A stretch of DNA of 26,787 bases. Origin: Acanthamoeba lenticulata. Lineage: Eukaryota; Discosea; Longamoebia; Acanthamoebidae. Of this stretch, positions 1-7,666 are shown piece after piece. Under the pieces are notes generated by a model. That model saw only the letters and a list, made by a program, of their open reading frames with translations. It was not told where the DNA came from and ran no database searches. Where the stretch lies: positions 1 through 26,787 of the forward strand of contig NAVB01000059.1 of assembly GCA_002179805.1 (NCBI GenBank), written 5' to 3'. Every line of letters begins with the position of its first letter. Positions within the stretch are counted from its first letter, which is position 1. Made by a program: the position numbers and the translations under genes.

Positions 1-281
1 CTTCCGCCGCCGCCTACTCCTCGCCACTTGGCCGGGCCTGGCCGCTTGAGGCTCGCCCTCTCGGCGCGGCCCGACCCCCCGCCGTGGCCCTGGCCTTGCC
101 CCTCCTCCCCCCCCGCCTGTCCGGACCCGCAGCAGTCTTGCGCGAGGCCTTTTCCCTTCCTCTTTTCCCTGTCCCTGCCGGGCGCCTTTTCCCGCGCCTT
201 TTCTCTCTCCCCCTTTTCCCTCCGGCCACGGCCTCAGTGCCTGGCATTGTGTAAATTTGTGAAAAATGTATAAATCCTTTT
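1..281. other. GC- and pyrimidine-rich stretch without a supported gene
   Basis: This edge segment is strongly biased: C/T-rich blocks with repeated CCTTTTCCC-like words from about 145 to 225 on the plus strand. Open frames occur on both strands, but their translations are only Pro/Arg/Ser- or Lys/Arg-rich low complexity, as expected from composition alone. It becomes A/T-rich from about 247, just beyond the end of the minus-strand secreted-protein reading. I see no gene here. Confidence 0.5.
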
Positions 282-597
282 TCACCCTAACCACACGTTC
301 CACAATATGCTTGCAGTGCCCATGAAAAAGCACCTGGACTTCACACCAACGGGCGGGATACCAGGGTAGTAGACAACCTGGTAATCAGGATTTTGGCTCT
401 TATCAAAGCACTCGACAGTGAAATTGGCGGGATTCAAGGAAATCGGGAGGAAAGATGCCGAATCCGCATCCAGTGTTGTCTGGCATGCCGTAGAAGAAGG
501 TGATGTTGGTGCTTGTGTAGTTTTCTATGGTGATTGTGACAGCAGAACCAAACCCAAGACACATGGCCAAGAAGGCAAGAATCAGCAGCTGCTGCAT
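282..597 (-). pseudogene. Frameshifted small secreted (signal-peptide) protein
   Basis: The reading begins with a clear signal peptide: Met-Gln-Gln, a Leu/Ala-rich core (LLILAFLAMCLGFGSA) and an Ala-x-Ala-like cleavage area. The mature part has N-glycosylation sequons and several Cys residues. Near 431-440 the frame shifts by one base. The first frame ends at 403, while the next frame carries a fluent continuation with another sequon (ANFT), Cys and Tyr-rich strands, ending in TGA at 282. I do not recognise the family. The upstream end is in frame with the RNase H reading, so this is either a separate gene or the tail of a fusion. It lies in the intronless, virus-like block. A base-calling error could explain the shift. 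Confidence 0.4.
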
Positions 598-1314
598 CGT
601 GTGTGTGGTGGTAGCGTTGTGTATATCCCCCCCCTCATTTTGGTGGTCTTGGTCGTTTGGGGCGAGTGAGTGTTTAATTTCAGGGAACCAAGGAACACTC
701 GCCAAACAGAATTCTGTCATGTCACGCAGCTGGTTGCAGGCCCACCGATTCTTGGAAAGGGCGTCGGCAGCATCGTTGCCCTTGTCGTTGGAATGGCCCG
801 CCACGCGGAGCATCTGGATCACGATCCCGCGATCGTTGACCTTGCGCATGGTGGCGGATGCGAGCTCCACGAGATGTTTGATGTGGGGTGCCTTGGCTTG
901 CCAACGACCGGCCAGCCATTCTCGCACCCCATCACAATCCGTGTGTATGTTGATCACACGCATCTGTGGTTTGATCCCAAACGTCACGGGAACGCACTTG
1001 GTGACGATCAGCAAGAATCGCACGACGGCGCAGAGTTCCATCGTAGGATTCGATACGAGGCGCGACATATTTGGTGGCATGCCAAATGTCCGCTGTAGGT
1101 GGTCATGGGTCGCACGTTCCGAGAGGCCGTAGGATTGGCCCTGGTGCTCGCACCACATGCCGTACCCCAGGGCATCATCCTTTTTCGTCTTGAAGTGATT
1201 GCCGTCGGTGTAGATGTCGAGCCATGCCTGCGTGCCAGGCGGCGCAACGGTGGTGTTGGCCCTCTTGGGCGGGTTCTGTTTCGTCTTGTTCTTGGGTGCC
1301 TGCTTTCGTTTCAT
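403..1314 (-). CDS. RNase H (type 1 fold), intronless, virus-like; reading runs on into a signal-peptide protein
   Basis: This encodes a ribonuclease HI-type enzyme, which cuts the RNA strand of RNA:DNA hybrids. The catalytic set is visible: Asp37 in YTDG, Glu93 in TMELC, Asp126 in HTDCDG, and His174 with Asp184 in the AGHSNDKGNDAADALS segment. A short basic N-terminus (KRKQAPKNKTKQ) precedes the fold; no hybrid-binding domain is seen. The ATG at 1314 is preferred because the open frame upstream has only a GTG. The domain ends near residue 210, but no stop follows and the frame continues through a run of eight G (minus strand) into the secreted protein. A missing or extra G there could have fused two genes. 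It faces the RFC gene across 71 bp, consistent with a compact viral replication cluster. Enzyme identity is firm; viral origin is inference. Confidence 0.8.
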   Translation of the reverse strand: MKRKQAPKNKTKQNPPKRANTTVAPPGTQAWLDIYTDGNHFKTKKDDALGYGMWCEHQGQSYGLSERATHDHLQRTFGMPPNMSRLVSNPTMELCAVVRFLLIVTKCVPVTFGIKPQMRVINIHTDCDGVREWLAGRWQAKAPHIKHLVELASATMRKVNDRGIVIQMLRVAGHSNDKGNDAADALSKNRWACNQLRDMTEFCLASVPWFPEIKHSLAPNDQDHQNEGGDIHNATTTHTMQQLLILAFLAMCLGFGSAVTITIENYTSTNITFFYGMPDNTGCGFGIFPPDFLESRQFHCRVL

Positions 1315-1385
1315 CGGGGCCGAGGAAAAGAACAGATAAAGGGGGTTGACTGGAAACACGCTTTATTTCAACCTTGCCACCCCGC

Positions 1386-2785
1386 ATGTCGAAACGCCCC
1401 ACACCCACCAAGACCGATGCCAAGGCCACACCCAAGCGCCAGCGCACTGGCGGCAGCTGGTACCCTGGGATGACGTCCACGACGCCTCCCAATCTCGGAT
1501 CCAAGCCCCTACCCGTTGGTAAGCCTTGGTGCCTCTGGGGCAAGGTTTTCCTCTGCAGCGGCGTTCTGGATTCCATAGATCGCGAGACGTGCTGGCGTCT
1601 GGTTGAGCACTTTGTGGTAAGGTGGCCAAGAGCGTCGTCAAGGATCTCACTCACGTCATCTTGGGACGCGACGCCGGAGCCAAAAAGACGAGCCTCATCG
1701 AATCGCGTAAGGGGATCGTTACCCTCGACGAGGATGGATTCTTCCAGCTCATCGCGGAATCGCCCGAGTGCACCCCGTCCAAGCCCCAGATCGACAAGTT
1801 CAACGCCATGCGCAAGACCAAGGGTGTGCCCAAGATCGAGGCGCCGCCGGATCCGCTGCCCTCGTTCGACTCTATGCTCAAGGTTGTGAAACCCAGCGTG
1901 GATCCAGAATCGCAGTTGTGGGTGGATCGATACCGGCCGCAGAGTTCGCGTGACATTGTCGGTAACGTGTCTGCGATCAAGCAGCTGCGTCAGTGGCTCT
2001 CCGAGTGGCAACACCGAACCGACGGCAAGCGGGCAGTCCTCGTGAGCGGTCCACCTGGCACGGGCAAGACCAGCTCAGCCAACATCCTGGCACGCGAATG
2101 CGGATACGAACCGATGGAGCTTGACGCCTCGTCCAAGCGCAACCAAGAGAACGTGAGACACCATCTCGCCATGGCATCCGGGCATGGCGGCATCCGAGGC
2201 AAAAAGTGTGCCATCATCATGGACGAGGTGGACGGCATGTCGAGCGGCGACCAGGGTGGCATGGCCGAACTCATCAAGTACATCAAGAAGGCCAAGGTGC
2301 CCATCATCTGCCTCTGCAACGATCGCTCTTCGTCCAAGATCCGCACTCTCGCGAATCACTGCGTCGACATCTCCTTCCAGAAGCCCACCAGCAACGACAT
2401 GCTGCGGCGAGCGCTCGACATCGTGGCCCAACACAAGCTTCAAGACATCGTGCAGAACGCTGTGTTGGCCAGGATCGCTGAGGATTCCAACGGCGATTTC
2501 CGCCAGCTGCTCAACCGATTGCAGTTCCTCACTGCCAACGGCCGAGTGGCACCGGAGCGTGTCACATCGGCGTCCCAAAAGGAATCCGAACTCTCGGTCT
2601 ACGATGCTGCCTCGCGATTCTTCAACGCTAGGGAGAACGCACGGATGACCCTTGAGGAGAAACTCAAACTCTACTACATCGATCCGTTCTTCGTGCCGTT
2701 GTTCTTCCATGAGAGCTACCTCGCGTGCCGCCCGAGCCCGACCGGCAAGGACGATCCGCGACCTCGTGCCTCGCCTAAGGGTTAA
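1386..2785 (+). pseudogene. Replication factor C large subunit (short form), one-base frameshift
   Basis: This is the large subunit of the clamp loader that places PCNA on DNA. From ATG 1386 a basic leader (SKRPTPTKTDAKATPKRQR) is followed by a BRCT domain. The frame breaks at 1613-1616, inside the BRCT glycine turn: one base appears missing, and with it the reading is 466 residues. Next come the RFC box WVDRYRP, Walker A GPPGTGKT, Walker B IIMDEVDGM, sensor 1 (ICLCND) and the sensor-2-like GDFRQLLN. The RFC1-type collar begins at MTLEEKLKLYY but ends soon after, far shorter than cellular RFC1 (over 800 residues). The lack of introns and small size fit viral RFC large subunits. A short form with a broken BRCT may be a decaying copy; a sequencing error is the alternative. 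Confidence 0.8.
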
Positions 2786-2799
2786 AGATTTGATAAATA

Positions 2800-3024
2800 T
2801 TGGTGAAATTTCATTTTATTTCCAAAAAAAGTTTTGAAGAATACAGGGTTAGGTTAACAACGTCAAGCCCTTGGCTGAAACTATGGGGACTGGGACAATG
2901 GCGACCTGATGACAACGGCGACCTGGATGACAACAGTGATGGGGAAGATGGCTACCCAGATGATTACTGCATGGAATTGATTGATGCAAAGGCTGCAGCT
3001 GACGAGATTGAGATGGACGTGTAG
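2800..3024 (+). CDS. Small acidic open reading frame, unrecognised
   Basis: A 74-codon frame follows the RFC reading after AT-rich sequence. The N-terminal third looks like chance translation of AT-rich DNA. The C-terminal 40 residues are strongly acidic and low in bias otherwise (DDNGDLDDNSDGEDGYPDD, then ending AAADEIEMDV). It could be the remnant of an acidic protein tail, perhaps the displaced end of the truncated RFC gene, or chance. I assign no function. Confidence 0.2.
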   Translation: MVKFHFISKKSFEEYRVRLTTSSPWLKLWGLGQWRPDDNGDLDDNSDGEDGYPDDYCMELIDAKAAADEIEMDV

Positions 3025-3109
3025 GCTGAAAGGAGGAAAGGGGCGGAAGTGGGGCTGGATATAATGTATTCAACACTATTATGTTAATGAACCATTTCCA
3101 CAAACCATG

Positions 3110-3274
3110 CTATCCATTTCCCTTGTAGCACTGGCGTTGAAAAAGGGCCTGTAAACCTCGCCATCCCGACTGCTCACCATCGCCATCCAAAGCGTAGGCC
3201 TGGCGAGGATAAAACCCTTGCAGGTCCCGCGGTGTGGACTTGTTGTTGAGAGATAAGAACTTAATGAAATATTC
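3110..3274 (-). other. In-frame extension beyond the glycosyltransferase TAG stop
   Basis: Directly after the TAG the same frame continues EYFIKFLSLNNKS and ends 54 codons later with GNG and TAG. Its composition is balanced, with Phe, Tyr, Leu and Gln, unlike the shadow frames nearby. It may be the original C-terminus cut off by a nonsense change, or a translational read-through tail. It may also be ordinary 3' sequence. Confidence 0.3.
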
Positions 3275-4903
3275 CTATTTCTGTGGTCGCGGCAATGTAA
3301 TGATATTGTGAGCCATGCTGGTGGCCAGTTTGTTGGCCAAGTCCGCAAGAAGAAGGTACGCCTCTTGACCTACTCGGAGGTGAAGGCTCACAATATCGGA
3401 ACTATCCCACAGCTTCTGCGGTGCGAAGACGCTGTAGTGGCAGTTGGTGTGCAGAGCCGATGAAAGCCACAAGAGGGACTTGCCTAAATTGTCCCTGTTT
3501 AGAGTTGGCTTGATTGCCTCGTTGACCGCGGATCCATTGGAATGCATGAGCCGCTCCAGCACGGTGCCCATCAAGGGCTCCGCCAGGCGCTGCTCTGTGA
3601 GGCGCCTGATTCGCGGTCGGGGGAAGAAAACCCCACCTTCGCTTTCTATCCTCGCCCGGTGGCGGGCGATGAACGTTTTGGCGTCAAGACGCCGGAAAGG
3701 AGGGCTGGACTCGAACAACTGCATGAACTCGTCCGTATCGATCACAAAGGCGTAATCCAAGTCAGCTTGCCAGCGCGCGTGGAGGTCCCACAGCGACGAT
3801 GCCAGCAAGTATGCATAGCTGGTGTTGGGCGGGACCTGGAGATCAATCAAGGTCACATGCTCGGCCAAGCCCGGGTACAGCTCCAAGCGCGCTCGCACAT
3901 ACGCCAGATCCAGCACGCGTGATGGAATTCCAATGACGATATGGTCCACCCCAACCACGTCGAGGTGCCACAAAGCCCACAGTTCGTCGTCTTCACTCCA
4001 CGTGTACTTCTTCGGGCAAACCACACCCACGCGCGTCCGTGACGCGTCACCGTCGCCACCTCGAGCGCGCACCACCAAGTCCGGCTGGTTGAGCCCATTG
4101 CGATGGACGTGCCATGGCGCCGAGGGGTAGCCCCCGGCTGGGCGCCTGACCTGGTGCGGCGCGAGGAGGGGCTTGGCGCTGGGGAAGTGCAACACCTGGG
4201 CCAACGGCAGTCTTTGCGTCTCGCCAAAGGCGCGCACCACGAACCATGCGTCGGAGCTAGCACGGCCAGACGCGGGGTCGAGCAGAGCATCAAGTTGAAC
4301 AGGGTCGAGCAGGAAAGCACACCGAGCCATGAAGTCGTTGTACAGAGTACCCAAATTGTAGCGGAAGCGAGTGTTGACCGTCAAGACCGGCAGGCATTCA
4401 TGCGCGCTGGCCACAACGTCGTCGACGCCTGCCGACGACTGGACCACCAGCTCAACAGAGGGCGCCAGTTTGTGCGCAGGGAACTTCATTTCGTCTTCCA
4501 AGGTCATGACCTTGGCGCCGCCCATGATGTCGCGGTAGCGCTCCACGGAGATAACCATATTGAGCTGGAAGATGCGCAGGCGTGGGTCAGAAGCGAGCGA
4601 GGCAAAGGTCATCAGCTCGGGCCGCAGCCAAGGTTGTGGCACCCACTGCGGATGGTACTGCTTGGCAGGGTATTGCAGAGGGACGATGTTGCGGCTGTCC
4701 TGGGAGGCGGAGAGAAGCTGGAAGGAGTGCGAGCCATCTCTCCAGCAGAGCTTGTAGGCAGTAGGTGGTGATAGGTCACTCGAAGCGGTAGCAACGTTGG
4801 TTTCTTCTTGTGAGAGGTCTCCCAACCAAGGCCCCTTCATGAGCAGGAGGATGCACAACCAGACCCCCAAACACAAGCACACAACTGCTCTGCGTAGTCT
4901 CAT
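3275..4903 (-). CDS. Type II membrane glycosyltransferase, family 92 (DUF23)-like, possibly ended early
   Basis: A 542-residue intronless frame. Residues 1-25 are a signal anchor: basic MRLRR, then a hydrophobic core AVVCLCLGVWLCILLL, placing the catalytic part in the Golgi/ER lumen. Around residues 300-470 it shows a GT92-type pattern: a VGVVCPKK strand, then VVGVDHIVIGIP, and the metal/nucleotide-sugar motif DYAFVIDTDEFM. A later segment, KPTLNRDNLGKSLLWLS, resembles the conserved Lys-containing acceptor region of the family. It would add a sugar, often galactose or hexose, to a glycan. The frame ends in TAG at 3275-3277. The same frame stays open for 54 more protein-like codons to 3110. 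It has no introns, unlike the genes beyond 5.7 kb, and giant viruses often carry such enzymes. Family call is moderate. Confidence 0.65.
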   Translation of the reverse strand: MRLRRAVVCLCLGVWLCILLLMKGPWLGDLSQEETNVATASSDLSPPTAYKLCWRDGSHSFQLLSASQDSRNIVPLQYPAKQYHPQWVPQPWLRPELMTFASLASDPRLRIFQLNMVISVERYRDIMGGAKVMTLEDEMKFPAHKLAPSVELVVQSSAGVDDVVASAHECLPVLTVNTRFRYNLGTLYNDFMARCAFLLDPVQLDALLDPASGRASSDAWFVVRAFGETQRLPLAQVLHFPSAKPLLAPHQVRRPAGGYPSAPWHVHRNGLNQPDLVVRARGGDGDASRTRVGVVCPKKYTWSEDDELWALWHLDVVGVDHIVIGIPSRVLDLAYVRARLELYPGLAEHVTLIDLQVPPNTSYAYLLASSLWDLHARWQADLDYAFVIDTDEFMQLFESSPPFRRLDAKTFIARHRARIESEGGVFFPRPRIRRLTEQRLAEPLMGTVLERLMHSNGSAVNEAIKPTLNRDNLGKSLLWLSSALHTNCHYSVFAPQKLWDSSDIVSLHLRVGQEAYLLLADLANKLATSMAHNIITLPRPQK

Positions 4904-5140
4904 GATCCTCCACGCCTGGCAGAGGCTCTTCCTTCGTCAACCAACAGTGCCTGGTTTTGGTTTGGTCACCCAAAAAAGACCAGAGTTGCGAAACTCCGAA
5001 AAAGTTCCGAAACAAACTCTTCGAGGAGGAGAATGCAGTATGAAGAGCCTGCATTTGAGCACAATCTCCTGACGTTCACTGCTAGAAAAAAAAAGCGGGT
5101 GGCCAGCGCGATTTACCGCCTGAGCGTTCACTCCCGCTGG
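4904..5140. other. Spacer upstream of the glycosyltransferase gene
   Basis: This is upstream of the minus-strand glycosyltransferase start and should hold its promoter. No clear TATA motif is seen. Open frames here have no fluent protein character. The A9 run at 5086-5094 marks the approach to the GC-rich repeats. Confidence 0.4.
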
Positions 5141-5164
5141 TTTCCCGCCTGGGCAGGCGGGAAA
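5141..5164. repeat. Perfect hairpin: 11-bp arms, 2-nt loop
   Basis: TTTCCCGCCTG is followed by GG and its exact reverse complement CAGGCGGGAAA. Shorter flanking matches (TTACCGC near 5113 and GCGGTAA near 5173) extend the imperfect symmetry. No T-run follows, so it is not a classical terminator, and it is not in a coding frame I can support. Confidence 0.8.
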
Positions 5165-5187
5165 GAGGGTGAGCGGTAACGGGACGT

Positions 5188-5457
5188 GAGCGGGCAGAAA
5201 GTGCCGCTCAAGAGACGCGAGTGAGCGCTCGCGGGACTGGAGCGAGCAAAAACTGACGTTCACGAGCCGCGAGTGAACGCTCGAGGGACTGGAGCGGGCA
5301 GATAGTGCCGCTCAGGACCAGGGCATGAGCGGTAGCGGGCGGAGAGAAGGCCAGAGCGGGCAGATGGTGCCGTTCCAGAGCCGCGAGTGAACGCTCGTGG
5401 GACTGGCGCGGGCAGCTAGTGCCGCTCAAGAGGCGTGCGGGAACGCTCGCGAGATGG
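5188..5457. repeat. Five-copy tandem repeat, period about 52 bp
   Basis: Units begin at 5188, 5240, 5292, 5354 and 5406. Each starts G(A/C)GCG(G/A)GCA, is followed mostly by AGTGCCGCTCA, and most then carry GCGAGTGAACGCTCG and GGGACTGG. The third unit is 62 bp and divergent in its second half. The GCGAG...CTCG(C) core can form a small hairpin in several units. The array separates the intronless virus-like block from the intron-rich genes. Its function is unknown; it could be a minisatellite or a viral end/boundary repeat. Confidence 0.8.
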
Positions 5458-5479
5458 GACGTGCAAGGAAGAGGAGCGC

Positions 5480-5745
5480 GCGAATGATGGAGGGCAGCAA
5501 ACTGCAGTAAAATAAAAAATAAAAGAAATACTTTACCAAAACTCGATTTTTTAAAAAGGCGTTACGCCGGGAGGGGGGGGGAACTCTATCAATCATTCAA
5601 TCAAGGTGTGTGTATATTATTATTATTATAATAATAATGAATACACAGTCTTGAAGTTTTTTTTTGGTTGTACATTATATATATATATATATATTATGTA
5701 GCTCCCTTTCGGATCCAAGCCTCATTTGAACTTATAAAATATATA
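5480..5745. repeat. AT-rich simple-sequence tract with TTA/TAA palindrome and (AT)n
   Basis: This stretch has A/T-rich DNA, a nine-G run near 5571, a perfect 20-bp palindrome of ATT/TAA units at 5619-5638, a T9 run near 5658 and an (AT)n tract at 5675-5695. No coding sequence is supported. The composition contrasts sharply with both sides. Confidence 0.7.
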
Positions 5746-5747
5746 TA

Positions 5748-6045
5748 TCATCTACATGATGGTAAAGCTGCTAGCGTGCAACGATGGGTGGCATGTAGGC
5801 CCTCCGCTGCACATCCCCAGAGTCTTCCAGGAGCCAGCGTCATCCCACTCTTGAGATCGAGCCTCCAGCCCAGTGCGTCGACGCGCCGGGCGAGGTGATC
5901 ACCTGGCGCGCTGTCGATCACGCTTGACGCGTTGAACTGCAGCGTTTGCTTGTTGAGCACGTACGAAGCGGGGCGCTGAGCATGCCACCAGCCACTGCAG
6001 TCGTCATGCCACATAACCCAAAAAAATGCAGTTGCAGCACTCACC
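5748..6045 (-). other. Possible coding exons downstream of the F-box/barstar gene
   Basis: A frame reading ...KQGSISVRAG ends at 6045 against a strong donor (GTGAGTGC). The acceptor GACTGCAG lies 50 bp on, and phase 2 fits exactly into the frame WWHAQRPASYVLNKQTLQF, which stays open and protein-like to a stop at 5748. The splice fit suggests real exons, either an alternative 3' end of the F-box/barstar gene or a separate short gene. I could not place an upstream donor, and the product is unrecognised. Confidence 0.3.
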
Positions 6046-6116
6046 CAGCTCGGACTGAGATTGATCCTTGTTTGGCCTGTTGTTTGAAACTTAAGCCCAA
6101 GGAAGGCAAGCAGCAA

Positions 6117-7309
6117 TCAGGCCCAGGCTCCTTCAGTGAAGACACTGGTTCTATTGCTGCCCATCTGCCTGGCAGCCTCTGGAGTGAACCACAGCACAAG
6201 CTTTGTTGACATGTCTTGATCACTATCGTGCAGCATATCCTGTGATGTGCACATTAGGGAAGTCACGCAATGCTGTAAAACCCAGCAAGCATTACAAGCA
6301 GGAGGGAGGCTAACCAAGTGATCATTTAGTATGTCCAAAACAACTCCCCACCGCGCCTCAGTGTCTGTCACGACAGCTGCTGGAATGTTGGCCAACACGA
6401 CTGATGCACACTCACACAGACACAATCAGTGGGATCACTTAGATTTGAAAATGACATGAGAGCGGTTAGGTACCGCAGCGATCAGCGCCCAGCTCCTCTC
6501 CCATGCACTCATCAAACGCGTCGAGGTTGTGGCCGTAGTATTCGGGAAAGTGGAAGGCTTCCTTGACAGCGACGTGGAACTGCTGCTTGACTGGCGTGTC
6601 TGCACGAGACGTGTGCGCACGCCTGCATGAGTGCCACAGCAGGCGCCCTGCCTACATCACGCACGGGTCGAGAGTGTGCTGATGCATGACTACCGTTTGC
6701 ACATGAGACGTGGGCCAGATCGCACACCAGCACCTGCTGCTGTCGATGGATCAGTTCATCGACGATGAACCTTCCCTTGTGCTCTTCGTTCACCAACAGC
6801 GCCAGGTTGCACGCAAGCGCCCTCCGCAGGCGAACCTGCACAGCGATGGGACACAGCACATAGTGAGTCAAGACAAGCGCATGCACGAGCTCAACTCAAT
6901 CCAGCTTGTGGCGTGGATCGTACCATTAGGCGGAAGCACGCAAGCCAGTCGACCTGATCGGCGTCACCATCGTCTCGTGACTGCTCGTCGGCGGCCGGCA
7001 CAGGCAAGTACACGTCTATGTATTCACCTCCACCGCCAGGCGCTGCCTTGGTCGTCCTGCCTTTTGCCGCTTCTCACACACTCACACGCACAGAAATGTT
7101 TTTTCTTATTATCATTTAAGAGAAAATAGTTAAGTAACTGAGGCGTATTGAGGGGGGCAAGCACCGAAGCGTGTGCAGCGTCGGCGCCAGAGAGACGGGT
7201 GGAGCGCGAGGGTGCGCCAGCGACGGCACACCGGGGCGGCGCTCAACAGGAGGTCCAGCTCCGACACGAACTCAAACACGGCCGCCACCACCTCCGGAGG
7301 CACCTCCAT
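6117..7309 (-). CDS. F-box protein with barstar-like C-terminal domain
   Basis: Five exons are modelled: 7309-7165, 7072-6924, 6835-6694, 6599-6474 and 6400-6117, giving 281 residues with phases consistent throughout. Residues 2-46 form an F-box: VPPEVVAAVFEFVSELDLLL, then PVCRRWRTLALHPSLWRR. Such domains bind Skp1 in SCF ubiquitin ligases. After a linker, residues about 124-225 match barstar, the inhibitor of barnase-type RNases: strand QVLVCDLAHV, helix, the signature FPEYYGHNLDAFDECM, then strand VVLANIPAAVV and helix WGVVLDIL. Of the two barnase-contacting acidic positions, one is Asp and the other Glu. An in-frame stop directly precedes ATG 7309, supporting this start. The first intron's splice sites are weak. 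The last 60 residues after LNDHL are uncertain and may be replaced by downstream exons. Role inferred: recruiting an RNase or other barstar partner to ubiquitination, or an SCF adaptor using the fold. Confidence 0.7.
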
Positions 7310-7666
7310 CTATGAGTCAATTCTTGCCGGTAAACCTTTTTACCCTTGCTGCAGCCCTGAGGCAGGCGGTGTCGACACCGGGGGGGGGTCTTAGCACGGC
7401 AGATTGGTCGGCACAGTGTACGTTTTTTCTTCTCTCACGCGTTTACGTGCGCGCTTCCCGCCCGTCCGGGGCGACCTTGCACCGACACAGTGTGTGCTAC
7501 CAGCCGTGAGCCGCTGGCTCTCTGGCTGTCTCTCACGATGGGCGCGGCCCCTACAGATCCTGGCGAGGCGGCGCAGGACGAGAGGAGAGGGAGCCGGTGC
7601 CGGACTCGCGCGAGCGTGCTGGCAGGGGCTCAGAGGACGCCTAGGCGAGGGCTAACCACATTTTAC
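7310..7666. promoter_or_regulatory. Intergenic region upstream of the F-box/barstar gene
   Basis: This lies between the stop of the proximal receptor gene and the F-box ATG, both on the minus strand, so it should hold the former's 3' end and the latter's promoter. It has a G8 run at 7380-7388, GC-rich pieces and no TATA-like box. Plus-strand frames here are not protein-like. Confidence 0.4.

Noticed and set aside
28..273. Small open frames at the left edge
   Set aside because: They are low-complexity translations of C/T-rich DNA on both strands.
1175..2014. 279-codon minus-strand open frame opposite the RFC gene
   Set aside because: It is the antisense of a GC-rich gene with clear RFC motifs; its Arg/Gly/Leu-biased translation has no domain.
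2846..2860. AGGGTTAGG as an internal telomeric repeat
   Set aside because: It is a single short match with no tandem array.
4103..4771. 222-codon plus-strand frame
   Set aside because: It lies antisense to the glycosyltransferase, which has a signal anchor and a DxD-type motif; the shadow has neither.
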